This document shows, one piece after another, positions 44,677-52,987 of a stretch of 64,000 nt of DNA (position 1 is its first letter; each line of letters begins with the position of its first letter). The translations under genes were made by a program, and so were the position numbers. Origin of the DNA: Acidaminobacter hydrogenoformans DSM 2784 (GTDB taxonomy: Bacteria; Bacillota; Clostridia; Peptostreptococcales; Acidaminobacteraceae). Location of the stretch: the NCBI RefSeq assembly GCF_900103005.1, contig NZ_FMWL01000005.1, forward strand, positions 1 to 64,000, written 5' to 3'. Under the pieces are notes generated by a model, which worked only from the letters and a program-made list of their open reading frames with translations, made no database searches and was not told the DNA's origin.

Positions 44677-45849
44677 ATGAATAAAGTCAGTCGAGCAACG
44701 TTTCTGAAAGATGTTTTAATCTGTTCTCTTGGCGCTTACGGTGGCCCGGAGGCCCATATTGGCGTCTTCATTGATCAGCTGGTGACAAAAAAACACTATC
44801 TCAGCGAAGAGGAGCTCATTGAGCTCGTGGCACTTTGCAGCATTTTACCTGGTCCCACCAGCACCCAGACCATAGTGTCTATTGGCTATAAGACGGGAGG
44901 ACCGGTACTTGGCTTTCTCACCATGCTGGTCTGGGCGCTGCCGGTCCTGGTGCTGATGACGCTGCTGTCGTTTGTCTATCAGTTTCTCGACATGATGAAC
45001 CTTTCAAGCGACAGTCTGCGCTATATAGGGCCGCTGGCGGTGGGCTTCATTGTCGTGGCCGCTTACCGGATTGGCAGGAAGGTGGCAATCAACCGGCTGA
45101 CAGTGCTGCTGCTTGTATTTGGCGCGGTGACCACCTATTTTATCCGTTCCCCATGGGTATTCCCATTGGTTTTATTGGTTGGCGGCGCGGTAAGTGTTCT
45201 GGCTTCTCAGGAAAAGGACGTCTGGAACCGGGTAAAGCTGAACCCGCCTTGGCGGTATTTAGGTATTTTTGCAGTCTTTGCGGTCGCCAGTATTGTTTTG
45301 ACGCTGACCTGGGACAATATCATTGTCCATCTCTTTGAGAGCTTTTACAGATATGGCTATCTCGTCTTTGGCGGGGGCCAGGTGGTTGTACCTGTTATGT
45401 ACAGCGAAATGGTGGACATCAGGCAATATATGAGCAATCAGGAATTCCTGACGGGTTATGGACTCGTCCAGGGTCTTCCGGGGCCTATGTTCAGCTTCAG
45501 CGCTTATGTGGGCGGCATGGCAGCTCGCAGCTATGGTGCGCTGACACAGGTAATGGGTGCGGCAGTGAGTGGCGTTGGCATTTTTTTGCCGGGGCTGCTG
45601 CTGATCTATTTCATTTTCCCTATATGGGAGCGGCTCAGACAGATCCGCGGGATCAAGATTGCGCTGAAGGGCATCAATGCTGTAGCTGGCGGTATGATTG
45701 CGGTGGCGGCAGTGATCGTTATGCAAAAGAGCGGTTTTCAACTGGATAATCTTATAGTGTCAGCGGTGACCATTGCGCTTCTGGTGACAAAGAAGGTGCC
45801 CGCGCCAATTATTGTGTTGATGGCGCTTGCGGCGGGATTTTTGTTGTAG
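44677..45849 (+). CDS. chrA: Chromate transporter (long-chain ChrA)
   Basis: A 390-residue membrane protein with two homologous CHR halves. The first has GAYGGPEAHIGVFIDQLV and CSILPGPTSTQTIVSIGY (about 14-75). The second has YLVFGGGQVVVPVMYSEMV and GLVQGLPGPMFSFSAYVGG (about 225-290). This is the expected length for the fused long-chain type. ChrA proteins expel chromate, though many members in anaerobes have unproven substrates. AGGAGG lies 5-10 nt before the ATG. Last gene of the PadR/FetAB/MFS set, 34 nt after the MFS gene and closed by a bidirectional terminator. Confidence 0.9.
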   Translation: MNKVSRATFLKDVLICSLGAYGGPEAHIGVFIDQLVTKKHYLSEEELIELVALCSILPGPTSTQTIVSIGYKTGGPVLGFLTMLVWALPVLVLMTLLSFVYQFLDMMNLSSDSLRYIGPLAVGFIVVAAYRIGRKVAINRLTVLLLVFGAVTTYFIRSPWVFPLVLLVGGAVSVLASQEKDVWNRVKLNPPWRYLGIFAVFAVASIVLTLTWDNIIVHLFESFYRYGYLVFGGGQVVVPVMYSEMVDIRQYMSNQEFLTGYGLVQGLPGPMFSFSAYVGGMAARSYGALTQVMGAAVSGVGIFLPGLLLIYFIFPIWERLRQIRGIKIALKGINAVAGGMIAVAAVIVMQKSGFQLDNLIVSAVTIALLVTKKVPAPIIVLMALAAGFLL

Positions 45850-45890
45850 CTGATAAAGGAAAGAAAGAGGATTCCAAAGGTCATTTTCAA

Positions 45891-45948
45891 AAAGAAAAGA
45901 ACCATGAATTATCAGCCTGCTGGCCTGAAATTCATGGTTCTTTTTCTT
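45891..45948. terminator. Bidirectional terminator between chrA and the flavoprotein gene
   Basis: aagaaccatgaatt / aattcatggttctt stem with an A-rich left and T-rich right flank serves the two convergent transcripts. Confidence 0.9.
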
Positions 45949-46027
45949 GAATTTTGACGCAGTGGATTAGGGCGCGCATAAGCTGCGGCTGCAGATTTTT
46001 TTTGGCCGCGTCGCCAACCTTGAATAC

Positions 46028-47737
46028 TTATCTCGCCGGCACAAACGGCGGCTTGATCTGCCACTTTTCAACAGGGACATCTTCTGTATTCAGAGCCATT
46101 TCGCCGTTCACATTTTTCACGACAATATATTTCAGCCAGTTCTCATTGTCCATCTGAGGGTAGTCCTCTCTCAGGAACCAGCCGCGGGACTCCTTGCGCA
46201 TGGAGGCAGCCCGGAACTGCATTTCCGCGGACAGTACCATAGCCTCCGCCTCGTGGCAGCTGCAAAGGTCGTGGAAATCGGTCGCCTTCAGCGAAGCCAG
46301 CTTGGCCTTGGCTTTCAGGACTTTTCGAAGCCCAATATCCAGGCGGTGCTCACTCATATAGACACTGTATTCAACTGGACCAATCGCTTCCCGGACATCT
46401 TCCATGACCTCTTCAGCGGAAATGCCGCTTGCTCTGTTAAGCGGCGCGAAGGCCCGCGCTTTCAATGCCTCAATCTGAGGTTGCTCCGGTTCGACCAGCT
46501 GCAAATCAGACGCTGATTCCGAAATTGAAGCGGCCGCTTCGAGGCCGTTGAATACGGCGTTGAGAATGCCGGAGCCGCGGTTTCGTCCCGGAGGCGCTGG
46601 AACCGCACCTGGAGAGCCTGACCCGGTGTAGCTCAAATCGCCAATGGCGTACAGTCCAGGGAGCGTCGTCTGCATGTTGTGGCCAACCTTGACCGGGGAC
46701 TGCTCGCCCACCAGGCACATGACGATTTCTTTGTTGTCGCCATCTGCCTCAGCGGCCTTGCCATAGATTTTCTGCCAAATTTTGATGCCATAAGGCCTGT
46801 TCCAGACATACGGCGTCGTAAACATGGCATCGCCATGCGCGGTGACCTCGTATTCCTCTGGGCGAATGTGAACCGGACCTTTTCCTGAGCACATCTGATG
46901 ATACCATTCTGCGACGGCCTTCGAACTGACATCCGCCTCCGGAAAGCGTCTGAAATTCTTGGTGATGTTTTCGCCCAGGGCGTTGTACATGACGTTTTCG
47001 GTAAACACGGCGTCGTGGTGGCTGATCGCCTTGTACTGCTGCGCGAAGTTCCCAAACTCGGGGTTGCGCATTTCTGCGCCGGCGCGATAAGCCATGGCAA
47101 TACCGTCACCGCGGCCATTCCACATAGACATGATCTTGTAGTTCTGACTGCCGGTGGCTAAAATGACCGCCTTGGCCTGAACGACATAAAAGGTGCCATC
47201 CAACAGACTGTAGCCAACCGCGCCAGTGGTCTTGCCACCGCAGGTCATCACATCCGACATGACGACTTTATCAACGATCTTGACGCCGCGCTTCACCGCA
47301 GTTTTTCTGACTTGCAGCGTAATATCCAGATCGACGCCTATGATGCCAACCAGTGGGCCGGTCGGAATGACCTTGAGGGAGCCGTCTTCGTTGTATGGAA
47401 TTTTGACCCCCCAGTCCACCAGCTTGTCAATCATCTCGTTGTTCATCCTTACGTACTTCAGAAGCAGGTCCTGATCCCCGAGATAAGCGCCCACATTGTG
47501 GACGTGGTAGGCCACGAATTGCTCAGGGCTGCACCTGTTGAAATCAAAATACTGGAGGACACCACCGCCGCGGTTGGCTTTGCCGCTGTAGCCGGTGGTG
47601 TTCTTTTCAATGATGGTCACATCCAGGGTGGGATTCAGCTCTTTCAGGCGAACCGCTGCGGATAGTCCCGCGATCCCTCCCCCGACTATGAGCACGTCGG
47701 TTGTAAGGCTTTGCTGTTTCACTATTTGGTCGTTCAT
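46028..47737 (-). CDS. Fumarate-reductase/AprA-like FAD-dependent oxidoreductase
   Basis: A 569-residue flavoprotein. The ADP-binding loop VGGGIAGLSAAVRL (about 18-31) is followed by EKNTTGYSGKANRGGG, the FAD-contacting segment AKAVILATGS, and a C-terminal FAD motif LYAIGDLSYTGSGSPGAV. The C-terminal helical region (about 430-520: DVREAIGP...CHEAEAMVLSAEMQFRAASMRKESRGWFLREDYP) is that of succinate dehydrogenase, fumarate reductase or APS reductase alpha subunits. No haem motif and no signal peptide, so it is cytoplasmic and takes electrons from its partner. The 2x[4Fe-4S] ferredoxin gene lies 40 nt upstream, the same pairing as AprA/AprB. With the PhlG-like gene in the unit, reduction of an enone, chalcone or other unsaturated precursor is a plausible but unproven role. 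Confidence 0.8.
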   Translation of the reverse strand: MNDQIVKQQSLTTDVLIVGGGIAGLSAAVRLKELNPTLDVTIIEKNTTGYSGKANRGGGVLQYFDFNRCSPEQFVAYHVHNVGAYLGDQDLLLKYVRMNNEMIDKLVDWGVKIPYNEDGSLKVIPTGPLVGIIGVDLDITLQVRKTAVKRGVKIVDKVVMSDVMTCGGKTTGAVGYSLLDGTFYVVQAKAVILATGSQNYKIMSMWNGRGDGIAMAYRAGAEMRNPEFGNFAQQYKAISHHDAVFTENVMYNALGENITKNFRRFPEADVSSKAVAEWYHQMCSGKGPVHIRPEEYEVTAHGDAMFTTPYVWNRPYGIKIWQKIYGKAAEADGDNKEIVMCLVGEQSPVKVGHNMQTTLPGLYAIGDLSYTGSGSPGAVPAPPGRNRGSGILNAVFNGLEAAASISESASDLQLVEPEQPQIEALKARAFAPLNRASGISAEEVMEDVREAIGPVEYSVYMSEHRLDIGLRKVLKAKAKLASLKATDFHDLCSCHEAEAMVLSAEMQFRAASMRKESRGWFLREDYPQMDNENWLKYIVVKNVNGEMALNTEDVPVEKWQIKPPFVPAR

Positions 47738-47777
47738 ACGTTCCTGCTCCTTCCTTTTGGGCTTTTCGGATCAAGCC

Positions 47778-48017
47778 CTATCTGTATTGGTCAAAATTCT
47801 GGTAGAGACGTTCGCCTTCAAAGTCAATTTTCACCTCAATGCACTGAGCGGGGCACAAAGCCTCGCAATAGGTGCAGTGAACACAGTCTTCGGGATAAGC
47901 AATAATGGGCTTTTTCGCGGTCTCGTCCCAGCGGATGACATCCACAAAGCAGGCTTTGTAGCAGGTTTTGCAGCCGCTGCATTTGTCAAAATCAACGTTA
48001 ATTTTATGATTCGCCAT
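47778..48017 (-). CDS. 2x[4Fe-4S] ferredoxin, electron partner of the flavoprotein
   Basis: A 79-residue ferredoxin with two complete cluster motifs: CSGCKTCYKAC (C-x2-C-x2-C-x3-C) and CVHCTYCEALCP (C-x2-C-x2-C-x3-C-P). This domain order and the acidic tail resemble AprB-type small subunits. GGAGGT 7 nt upstream selects the ATG at 48015-48017 over one five codons earlier. It sits between the PhlG-like gene and the flavoprotein gene in one transcript and is the likely electron donor or acceptor of the flavoprotein. Confidence 0.9.
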   Translation of the reverse strand: MANHKINVDFDKCSGCKTCYKACFVDVIRWDETAKKPIIAYPEDCVHCTYCEALCPAQCIEVKIDFEGERLYQNFDQYR

Positions 48018-48070
48018 GTTAGGTACCTCCATAATCTATGATCTGCGACCAAGAACCTGGATGTCAGATT

Positions 48071-48892
48071 CTAAAATCGATCCTTTTCTTCGGCGTAAAT
48101 TTTTGGCAGTAATGTCGCGAGGTTGGTGAATTCTTTGATGTTGTGCAGCAGCAGTGCCATAGGTCCCATGGGTGGGATTCTGATACCATCGGGCAGCGCT
48201 TTGATCTCTTTTCCGTCTCTGACCGTCCAGCCCATCCAGAACCGGGTTCTCAGCTCGACGCCGCCTTCAACATTGCGAATGAAGTGGCACATGATTGTAT
48301 CCGGAGAGGCGAAAGGTGGGTGGCCTTTGCCGTAGCCATTCGCGCAGACAATGGTTCCGCAGGCGTCGGTACCGAGCTGGTTCACACTAAAGCCCAAATC
48401 CCCTGGATATCTGAAGTGAATAAAGAGCCCCTCCGGACCCATGCCTACATCCTCCAGAACTTCGTGGGTGGTATCCCAGTAGCGTTCGCGAAGGGAGAGA
48501 TCGGTGTCCAAGGCGCGGGATTTTTGCATGGAGGAAGCGCTGAAGTGATCCTCGTGGTCCCAGATGGTATATCTTAAATTGTCCAGGCCGTGCCAGGCGA
48601 ACCACCAATCGAACATTTCAGCGGTGACGCCGGGCATCTCCGTCAGGTTGGCCACGAAGCCGGTGCCATCCTCCATAACGCAGTAGCCCACTTCCACATC
48701 CAGGTAACCCGGTTTGAAGAGATCATTTCTGTCTTTGAACTTCAGCGCTTTTCTTGGATCGACTGGACCTCTGAGAACCTCTTCGTAGCGTTCACGCGGC
48801 GCGGGTGTCATTTCGTCGTGATAGTACTTGAAGTAGCTTTTCAGCGTGTCTTGTTCCGTGACGGGGACTTTGCCTTGCTTTGGCATTGCCAT
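48071..48892 (-). CDS. phlG: PhlG/phloretin hydrolase-like C-C hydrolase
   Basis: A 273-residue protein with features of the 2,4-diacetylphloroglucinol hydrolase (PhlG) / phloretin hydrolase family: FDWWFAWHGLDNLRYTIWDHEDHF (about 106-129, with candidate metal-ligand His/Glu), MCHFIRNVEGGVELRTRFW (about 202-220), and a C-terminal H-x3-E pair (His250, Glu254) that would complete the zinc site. Members hydrolyse the bond between an acyl group and a phloroglucinol ring, releasing phloroglucinol or a monoacyl product. GGAAGGTG is 6-8 nt before the ATG at 48892; the longer frame would run through the sigma-54 promoter. First gene of the minus-strand unit, and the phloroglucinol-type operon lies 4 kb away. 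Confidence 0.82.
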   Translation of the reverse strand: MAMPKQGKVPVTEQDTLKSYFKYYHDEMTPAPRERYEEVLRGPVDPRKALKFKDRNDLFKPGYLDVEVGYCVMEDGTGFVANLTEMPGVTAEMFDWWFAWHGLDNLRYTIWDHEDHFSASSMQKSRALDTDLSLRERYWDTTHEVLEDVGMGPEGLFIHFRYPGDLGFSVNQLGTDACGTIVCANGYGKGHPPFASPDTIMCHFIRNVEGGVELRTRFWMGWTVRDGKEIKALPDGIRIPPMGPMALLLHNIKEFTNLATLLPKIYAEEKDRF

Positions 48893-48934
48893 AGAAGCAC
48901 CTTCCTTTTTATGTATTCGGTATGCCCTATAGTA

Positions 48935-48952
48935 TTGCAAAAGCAGTGCCAA
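48935..48952 (-). promoter_or_regulatory. Sigma-54 promoter for the phlG-ferredoxin-flavoprotein unit
   Basis: The minus strand reads TTGGCACT-GCTT-TTGCA, a near-perfect -24/-12 element, placing transcription start about 33 nt before the ATG. Upstream (to 49169) lie a lone GCCGATGGTC arm (48981-48991), AATTCA and TGAATT half-sites (49003-49008, 49025-49030) and a TTTGC-GCGT-GCAAA dyad at about 49033-49046, any of which could take part in activation. Confidence 0.85.
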
Positions 48953-49169
48953 ATTATTAACAATCCATACAGTACTTTGGTGCCGATGGTCTTAAGTCCC
49001 TCAATTCAGCGGCTTTTGGATGCTTGAATTAATTTGCGCGTGCAAATGGAAGCGTGATGCTGGCCTGGCACGGCGCATAAAGCGAACCATTTTTGAATCG
49101 TTTTTATCCCCATGACGCTTAATATGGTGTAAGAGCTCATATTAATACTGATAAAATTGGGTTCCTATT

Positions 49170-49219
49170 CAAAAAAAATGAAAGCTCATGAGTCGTTTTG
49201 CAGACTTGTCATGAGCTTT
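49170..49219 (-). terminator. Terminator of the minus-strand sigma-54 activator gene
   Basis: AAAGCTCATGA (49181-49191) pairs with TCATGAGCTTT (49209-49219). On the minus strand it is followed by eight T. It lies about 130 nt beyond the activator stop; the intervening 49220-49351 is AT-rich with repeated AATTCAAATTCA. Confidence 0.8.
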
Positions 49220-49351
49220 AAATAGACTGAAGTAGCTTGGTTAACATAACGTACAACCCGGTGCGGAGCAAATGCTGTAGGGGTGACAAGCATTATTTTA
49301 GATGCATAAATCAATTAAATTCAAATTCAAATCAATAGATTCAATAATGGA

Positions 49352-50893
49352 TCACTCTGTCAGAATCCCCAGCTCTTTTGTCTTGCGCACAAGGGTCGGC
49401 TGACTGATGCCCAGTGCCTTCGCAGCCTTTCTGGTACTGCCATGCTTTTTCAGTGCTGCCTCTATGGCAGCTCTGGCAGTGGCATCCATCCGCTCCTTAA
49501 GGGTAGACGTTTCGGATAAGGGCGCTTGAAACTCGGATTTCTCCTCAACCTTGTTGCCAAAGAGCTCAATATCTGAAATGACAGGTGCTTCGCCAATAAT
49601 CACCAGCCGTTCCACCAGGTTTTTCAATTCCCTGACATTCCCCGGCCAAGACCGCAGCAAAAGCGCTTTGTAAGCCGAGCTGTCCAGAGATTTCGCCTTG
49701 GAATAGCGTTGATTGGCCGTGCTGAGAAAATGCTCAGCCAGCAGCGGGATGTCTTCACGCCGTTCCCTCAGTGGCGGCAGCTCTATATGCACCACATTTA
49801 ATCTGTAATAGAGGTCCTCCCTGAAAGCGCCTTCGCTGATCCTGCTGAAGAGGTTTTGGTTCGTAGCCGCCAGTACCCTGACATCCACTGGGACGGCTTT
49901 GGTGCTCCCAAGCCTGAAAATCTCCTTTTCCTGCAAGACGCGAAGCAGCTTGGACTGCAGGTGAAGGGGCATTTCTCCAATTTCGTCCAGAAGGATGGTG
50001 CCGCCGTGAGCCTGCTCGAAATAGCCAGCCTTCCGACCGCCATGGGCAGAAGTGAAAGCCCCTTTTTCATAACCGAACAGCTCGGCCTCAATAAGTCCCT
50101 CCGGGATGGCGGCGCAGTTGACTGTCAGATAAGGCTTTCCTTTTCTCAAGCTCTTCTTGTGAATCTCTTTGGCGACGATTTCTTTGCCCGTCCCCGTTTC
50201 GCCGGTGATCAAGATCGTCGCATCCGTTTTAGCCACATATTGGATGAGCTGGCGGATCCTTGAGATGGAAGGCGCATTGCCAAGCAACGCACTTTTTCCG
50301 TCAGCGTCAGGAGGGTTTTGAGCAGCGGCCCTGCGCTCTGCGATTTGCCTGGTCTCAGCGTCGTTGAGCCTCATTTCAAGATTGGACATACTGCTCAGCT
50401 CTCTGATGACGGTCATAACGAAATTAATTCGACCCGCCTCATCAAAAACGGGAATGCCTACAAACATGACCTTTCTGGATTTGTTTTGTATGCCAATGGT
50501 CGCCAAAGCATAAACTTCCTTACCGGATTCCAGCACCAGAGATGAAATAGCGAAAGGTTTTTCCGATTTTTTCTCGTCAACGCTGTCAATTGTACCTGGT
50601 GCGTCGCCATTTGCATAATGAGGCAACGTCAAAAGGTATTCACCAAAGATGTATTTGTGGTTCAATACCTCTTGAATGGGCTTGCCAATAATATCTTCAG
50701 CAGGGATGCCGGTTAACTCCGTATACCATTTGTTGGCGGAGATTACAACGCCACTGTTGTCAGTCACATAAAAACCATCAAATAAAGCTTCTGTCAAAGC
50801 GAAAACATCAAGCTCCGTTGGCATGCCAGAGGCAGCATACATAGGGCCAATAATTTTTGAGATATTCATTTTGACTGATTTTTTTGTGTCCAT
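49352..50893 (-). CDS. PAS-containing sigma-54-dependent activator
   Basis: A 513-residue activator. The N-terminal PAS domain (about 30-150: ALTEALFDGFYVTDNSGVVISANKWYTELTG...) would sense a ligand. The AAA+ domain has Walker A GETGTGKEIV, the sigma-54 loop as GAFTSA (canonical GAFTGA; Ser replaces the second Gly), Walker B GGTILLDEIGEM and SWPGNVREL. The C-terminal Fis-type HTH is KKHGSTRKAAKALGISQPTLVRK. GGAGG 8 nt before the ATG at 50893 sets the start. It lies behind the phlG unit, whose sigma-54 promoter it may control. Its HTH is very similar to that of the next activator, so the two may share sites. Confidence 0.9.
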   Translation of the reverse strand: MDTKKSVKMNISKIIGPMYAASGMPTELDVFALTEALFDGFYVTDNSGVVISANKWYTELTGIPAEDIIGKPIQEVLNHKYIFGEYLLTLPHYANGDAPGTIDSVDEKKSEKPFAISSLVLESGKEVYALATIGIQNKSRKVMFVGIPVFDEAGRINFVMTVIRELSSMSNLEMRLNDAETRQIAERRAAAQNPPDADGKSALLGNAPSISRIRQLIQYVAKTDATILITGETGTGKEIVAKEIHKKSLRKGKPYLTVNCAAIPEGLIEAELFGYEKGAFTSAHGGRKAGYFEQAHGGTILLDEIGEMPLHLQSKLLRVLQEKEIFRLGSTKAVPVDVRVLAATNQNLFSRISEGAFREDLYYRLNVVHIELPPLRERREDIPLLAEHFLSTANQRYSKAKSLDSSAYKALLLRSWPGNVRELKNLVERLVIIGEAPVISDIELFGNKVEEKSEFQAPLSETSTLKERMDATARAAIEAALKKHGSTRKAAKALGISQPTLVRKTKELGILTE

Positions 50894-51091
50894 AGAATAG
50901 CCTCCTTCAGGCTGATACTCTCTACGTTCATTATATACTATTCTTTTTATTATCGCAGAGTAGTCTGCCGCAGTCTGTGGAAAAGTGGATGCCATTATTC
51001 TGCCTGGTGAACATGAGATGGAAGCCCTGGCGTTTGTCGCTCACTGGCCCGCACTGAAAAATGCCTTGCTTCGGATTGGGCTTAGCGATAC

Positions 51092-51107
51092 AATTCAATT
51101 ATGAATT
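51092..51107. promoter_or_regulatory. Candidate activator site AATTCA-N4-TGAATT
   Basis: AATTCAATTATGAATT lies 78 bp before the start of the activator gene at 51185. It differs at only two central positions from AATTCATTAATGAATT inside the palindrome at 52874-52895, suggesting autoregulation by the same protein that acts on the catabolic operon. Confidence 0.5.
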
Positions 51108-51184
51108 ATTTGCTGTGGATGCGGCTGTGGTGCCTTGGGGATCTCAAAGTGCCACGCCGTTTTGCATAGAAAAGGGGTGACACC

Positions 51185-52777
51185 GTGGCGGGTAAATGGT
51201 TTGGGTTGAATGATAATTTGAAGCGAAGACTGGAAGGCGCGCCTCTACAGGAGGTATTTAAAGCGCTTGAGGGTCTCGAAGTGGATGAGCTCACCTATGA
51301 ACTGCTGACAACGCTGGAACAGGCGCTGCAGGACTCAGAGCGCAGGATCTTGGAGCTTCGCCGCTATGAGGAGCGTGAGATCGATGCGTTCGCTATTGGT
51401 GACGCTGTTTCAGACGGCATCTGTATGGCGGATGGGCAGGGTATTGTGCTGGCAATTAATAGAGTGTACACAGAAATTACCGGGATCACGAAAGACATGA
51501 TTGTGGGCAAGCCCATTCAAAAACTGCTGGATGAAGGCTATTTCAACCGGGCTGTCACTTACATGGTCATTGAGCAGAAAAAGCGGGTGTCGCAGTTCTC
51601 GACCATTGCCAGCAACAGGAAAAAGGTTTTAATTACCGGCAATCCGTTTTTTAACGAAGCGGGCGAGGTGACGCAGGTACTTACTGTTATGCGGGATTTG
51701 ACAGAGCTCCTCAGCATCAAGGACAAACTGGAAAAAGCGGAGCGAGAGAGTGAGCGCTACAGAAGTGAGCTGGACCGGTATAAAACGCTGCAAAAGAAGC
51801 ATTCCCACCTGATTGGGGAAGCGCCTTCCATGAAGCAAATTAAAGAGTTGATCAAGTATGTAGCCGGAACGGACGCTACGGTACTGATCACCGGAGAAAC
51901 TGGCAGCGGCAAAGAGGTCGTTGCCAGGGAGATTCATGAAAACAGCGGCAAGAACGGCGCGCCTTACATCAAAGTGAACTGCGCGGCTATTCCGGATTCG
52001 CTTTTGGAATCAGAGCTGTTTGGTTATGAAAAAGGCGCTTTTACAGGGGCGTTAAATAAGGAAAAGCCCGGCATGTTTGAATTGGCAAACGGTGGAACAC
52101 TGCTGCTTGATGAAATTGGCGAAATGCCAATGCTGCTCCAGTCCAAGCTGCTTAGGGTTCTGCAGGAAAAAGAGATCATGCGGGTAGGCGGCACAAAGAG
52201 TATAGCCATTGACGTCAGGGTGATCGCCTCCACAAATCAGAATTTGACCAGGCAAATTGCGGAGGGTAAATTCAGGGAGGACCTTTACTATAGGCTGAAT
52301 GTCGTGCCCATCCACCTGCCGCCGCTTCGGGACAGGCTGGAGGATCTGCCTATGCTTGCCCACGTCCTGCTTGAGAAATACAATAAGAAATATGAAAAGA
52401 GTAAAAGCCTCGACCTTGGGGCGCAGATGGCAATGGAGCAATATCATTGGCCTGGAAATATACGTGAGCTTGGAAATATCCTGGAGCGACTGGTCGTTAG
52501 TGATGATGAACCTATGATAGGTTATGACAGCGTCATGCTGGTGCTGGAGCGCCACAAGGACCATGCGCACAGTAACAGGCGCCACGATCAGCTGGAAGCC
52601 ACAACACTTGCAGAGGCAGTTGAAAGACTTGAAAAGCAGTGGATAGAAAACGCCTTGAAGCGCCACGGCAGTACCTATAAGGCCGCAAAAGCCCTGGGAA
52701 CCAGCCAGCCGACGCTGTTTAGAAAAGCAAAGCAGCTTGGTGTACTGCTTGAGAAGCAAAAAGAGTTGCGTGAGTAA
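51185..52777 (+). CDS. PAS-containing sigma-54-dependent activator, probable regulator of the phloroglucinol-type operon
   Basis: A 530-residue activator. A short N-terminal helical region (1-70) precedes a PAS domain (about 75-190: GDAVSDGICMADGQGIVLAINRVYTEITG), a coiled-coil linker (KDKLEKAERESERYRSELDRYKTLQKKH), then the AAA+ domain with GETGSGKEVV, canonical GAFTGA, GGTLLLDEIGEM and HWPGNIREL, and a Fis-type HTH (KRHGSTYKAAKALGTSQPTLFRK). GTG start with AGGGGTG 6-8 nt upstream. It lies just before, and points toward, the operon at 53044, whose promoter is sigma-54 dependent. The PAS domain probably binds an aromatic ligand. Confidence 0.9.
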   Translation: MAGKWFGLNDNLKRRLEGAPLQEVFKALEGLEVDELTYELLTTLEQALQDSERRILELRRYEEREIDAFAIGDAVSDGICMADGQGIVLAINRVYTEITGITKDMIVGKPIQKLLDEGYFNRAVTYMVIEQKKRVSQFSTIASNRKKVLITGNPFFNEAGEVTQVLTVMRDLTELLSIKDKLEKAERESERYRSELDRYKTLQKKHSHLIGEAPSMKQIKELIKYVAGTDATVLITGETGSGKEVVAREIHENSGKNGAPYIKVNCAAIPDSLLESELFGYEKGAFTGALNKEKPGMFELANGGTLLLDEIGEMPMLLQSKLLRVLQEKEIMRVGGTKSIAIDVRVIASTNQNLTRQIAEGKFREDLYYRLNVVPIHLPPLRDRLEDLPMLAHVLLEKYNKKYEKSKSLDLGAQMAMEQYHWPGNIRELGNILERLVVSDDEPMIGYDSVMLVLERHKDHAHSNRRHDQLEATTLAEAVERLEKQWIENALKRHGSTYKAAKALGTSQPTLFRKAKQLGVLLEKQKELRE

Positions 52778-52833
52778 TATCGTTTAAGACTGATACGTTT
52801 ATGAATTGTTTAAATCAAAAATGAATCGACTTG

Positions 52834-52868
52834 GAAGAAGGCCACATCAAGCCTTCTTCTTTTTTTAT
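52834..52868 (+). terminator. Rho-independent terminator
   Basis: gaagaaggc / gccttcttc stem with a 7-nt loop followed by eight T; ends the activator transcript before the catabolic operon. Confidence 0.9.
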
Positions 52869-52873
52869 GCATT

Positions 52874-52895
52874 TTTAATTCATTAATGAATTAAA
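52874..52895. promoter_or_regulatory. 22-bp perfect palindrome, likely UAS of the catabolic operon
   Basis: TTTAATTCATTAATGAATTAAA lies about 95 bp upstream of the sigma-54 promoter, the normal distance for an enhancer site. Its core recurs at 51092-51107. Confidence 0.65.
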
Positions 52896-52987
52896 TTTGA
52901 ATTGGGTGATTCTCTGTTTAATTCAGAGTTTTTATATGGAGTGAGTGTTTCCAAGGCTTTTCAGCTTTTTTTCTCGTTTGCTTCAGT

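Noticed and set aside
46028-48017. Adenylylsulfate reductase (AprAB)
   Set aside because: The ferredoxin-flavoprotein pair resembles AprBA in layout, but there are no sat or dsr genes and the pair is cotranscribed with a PhlG-like hydrolase, so sulfate respiration is not supported.
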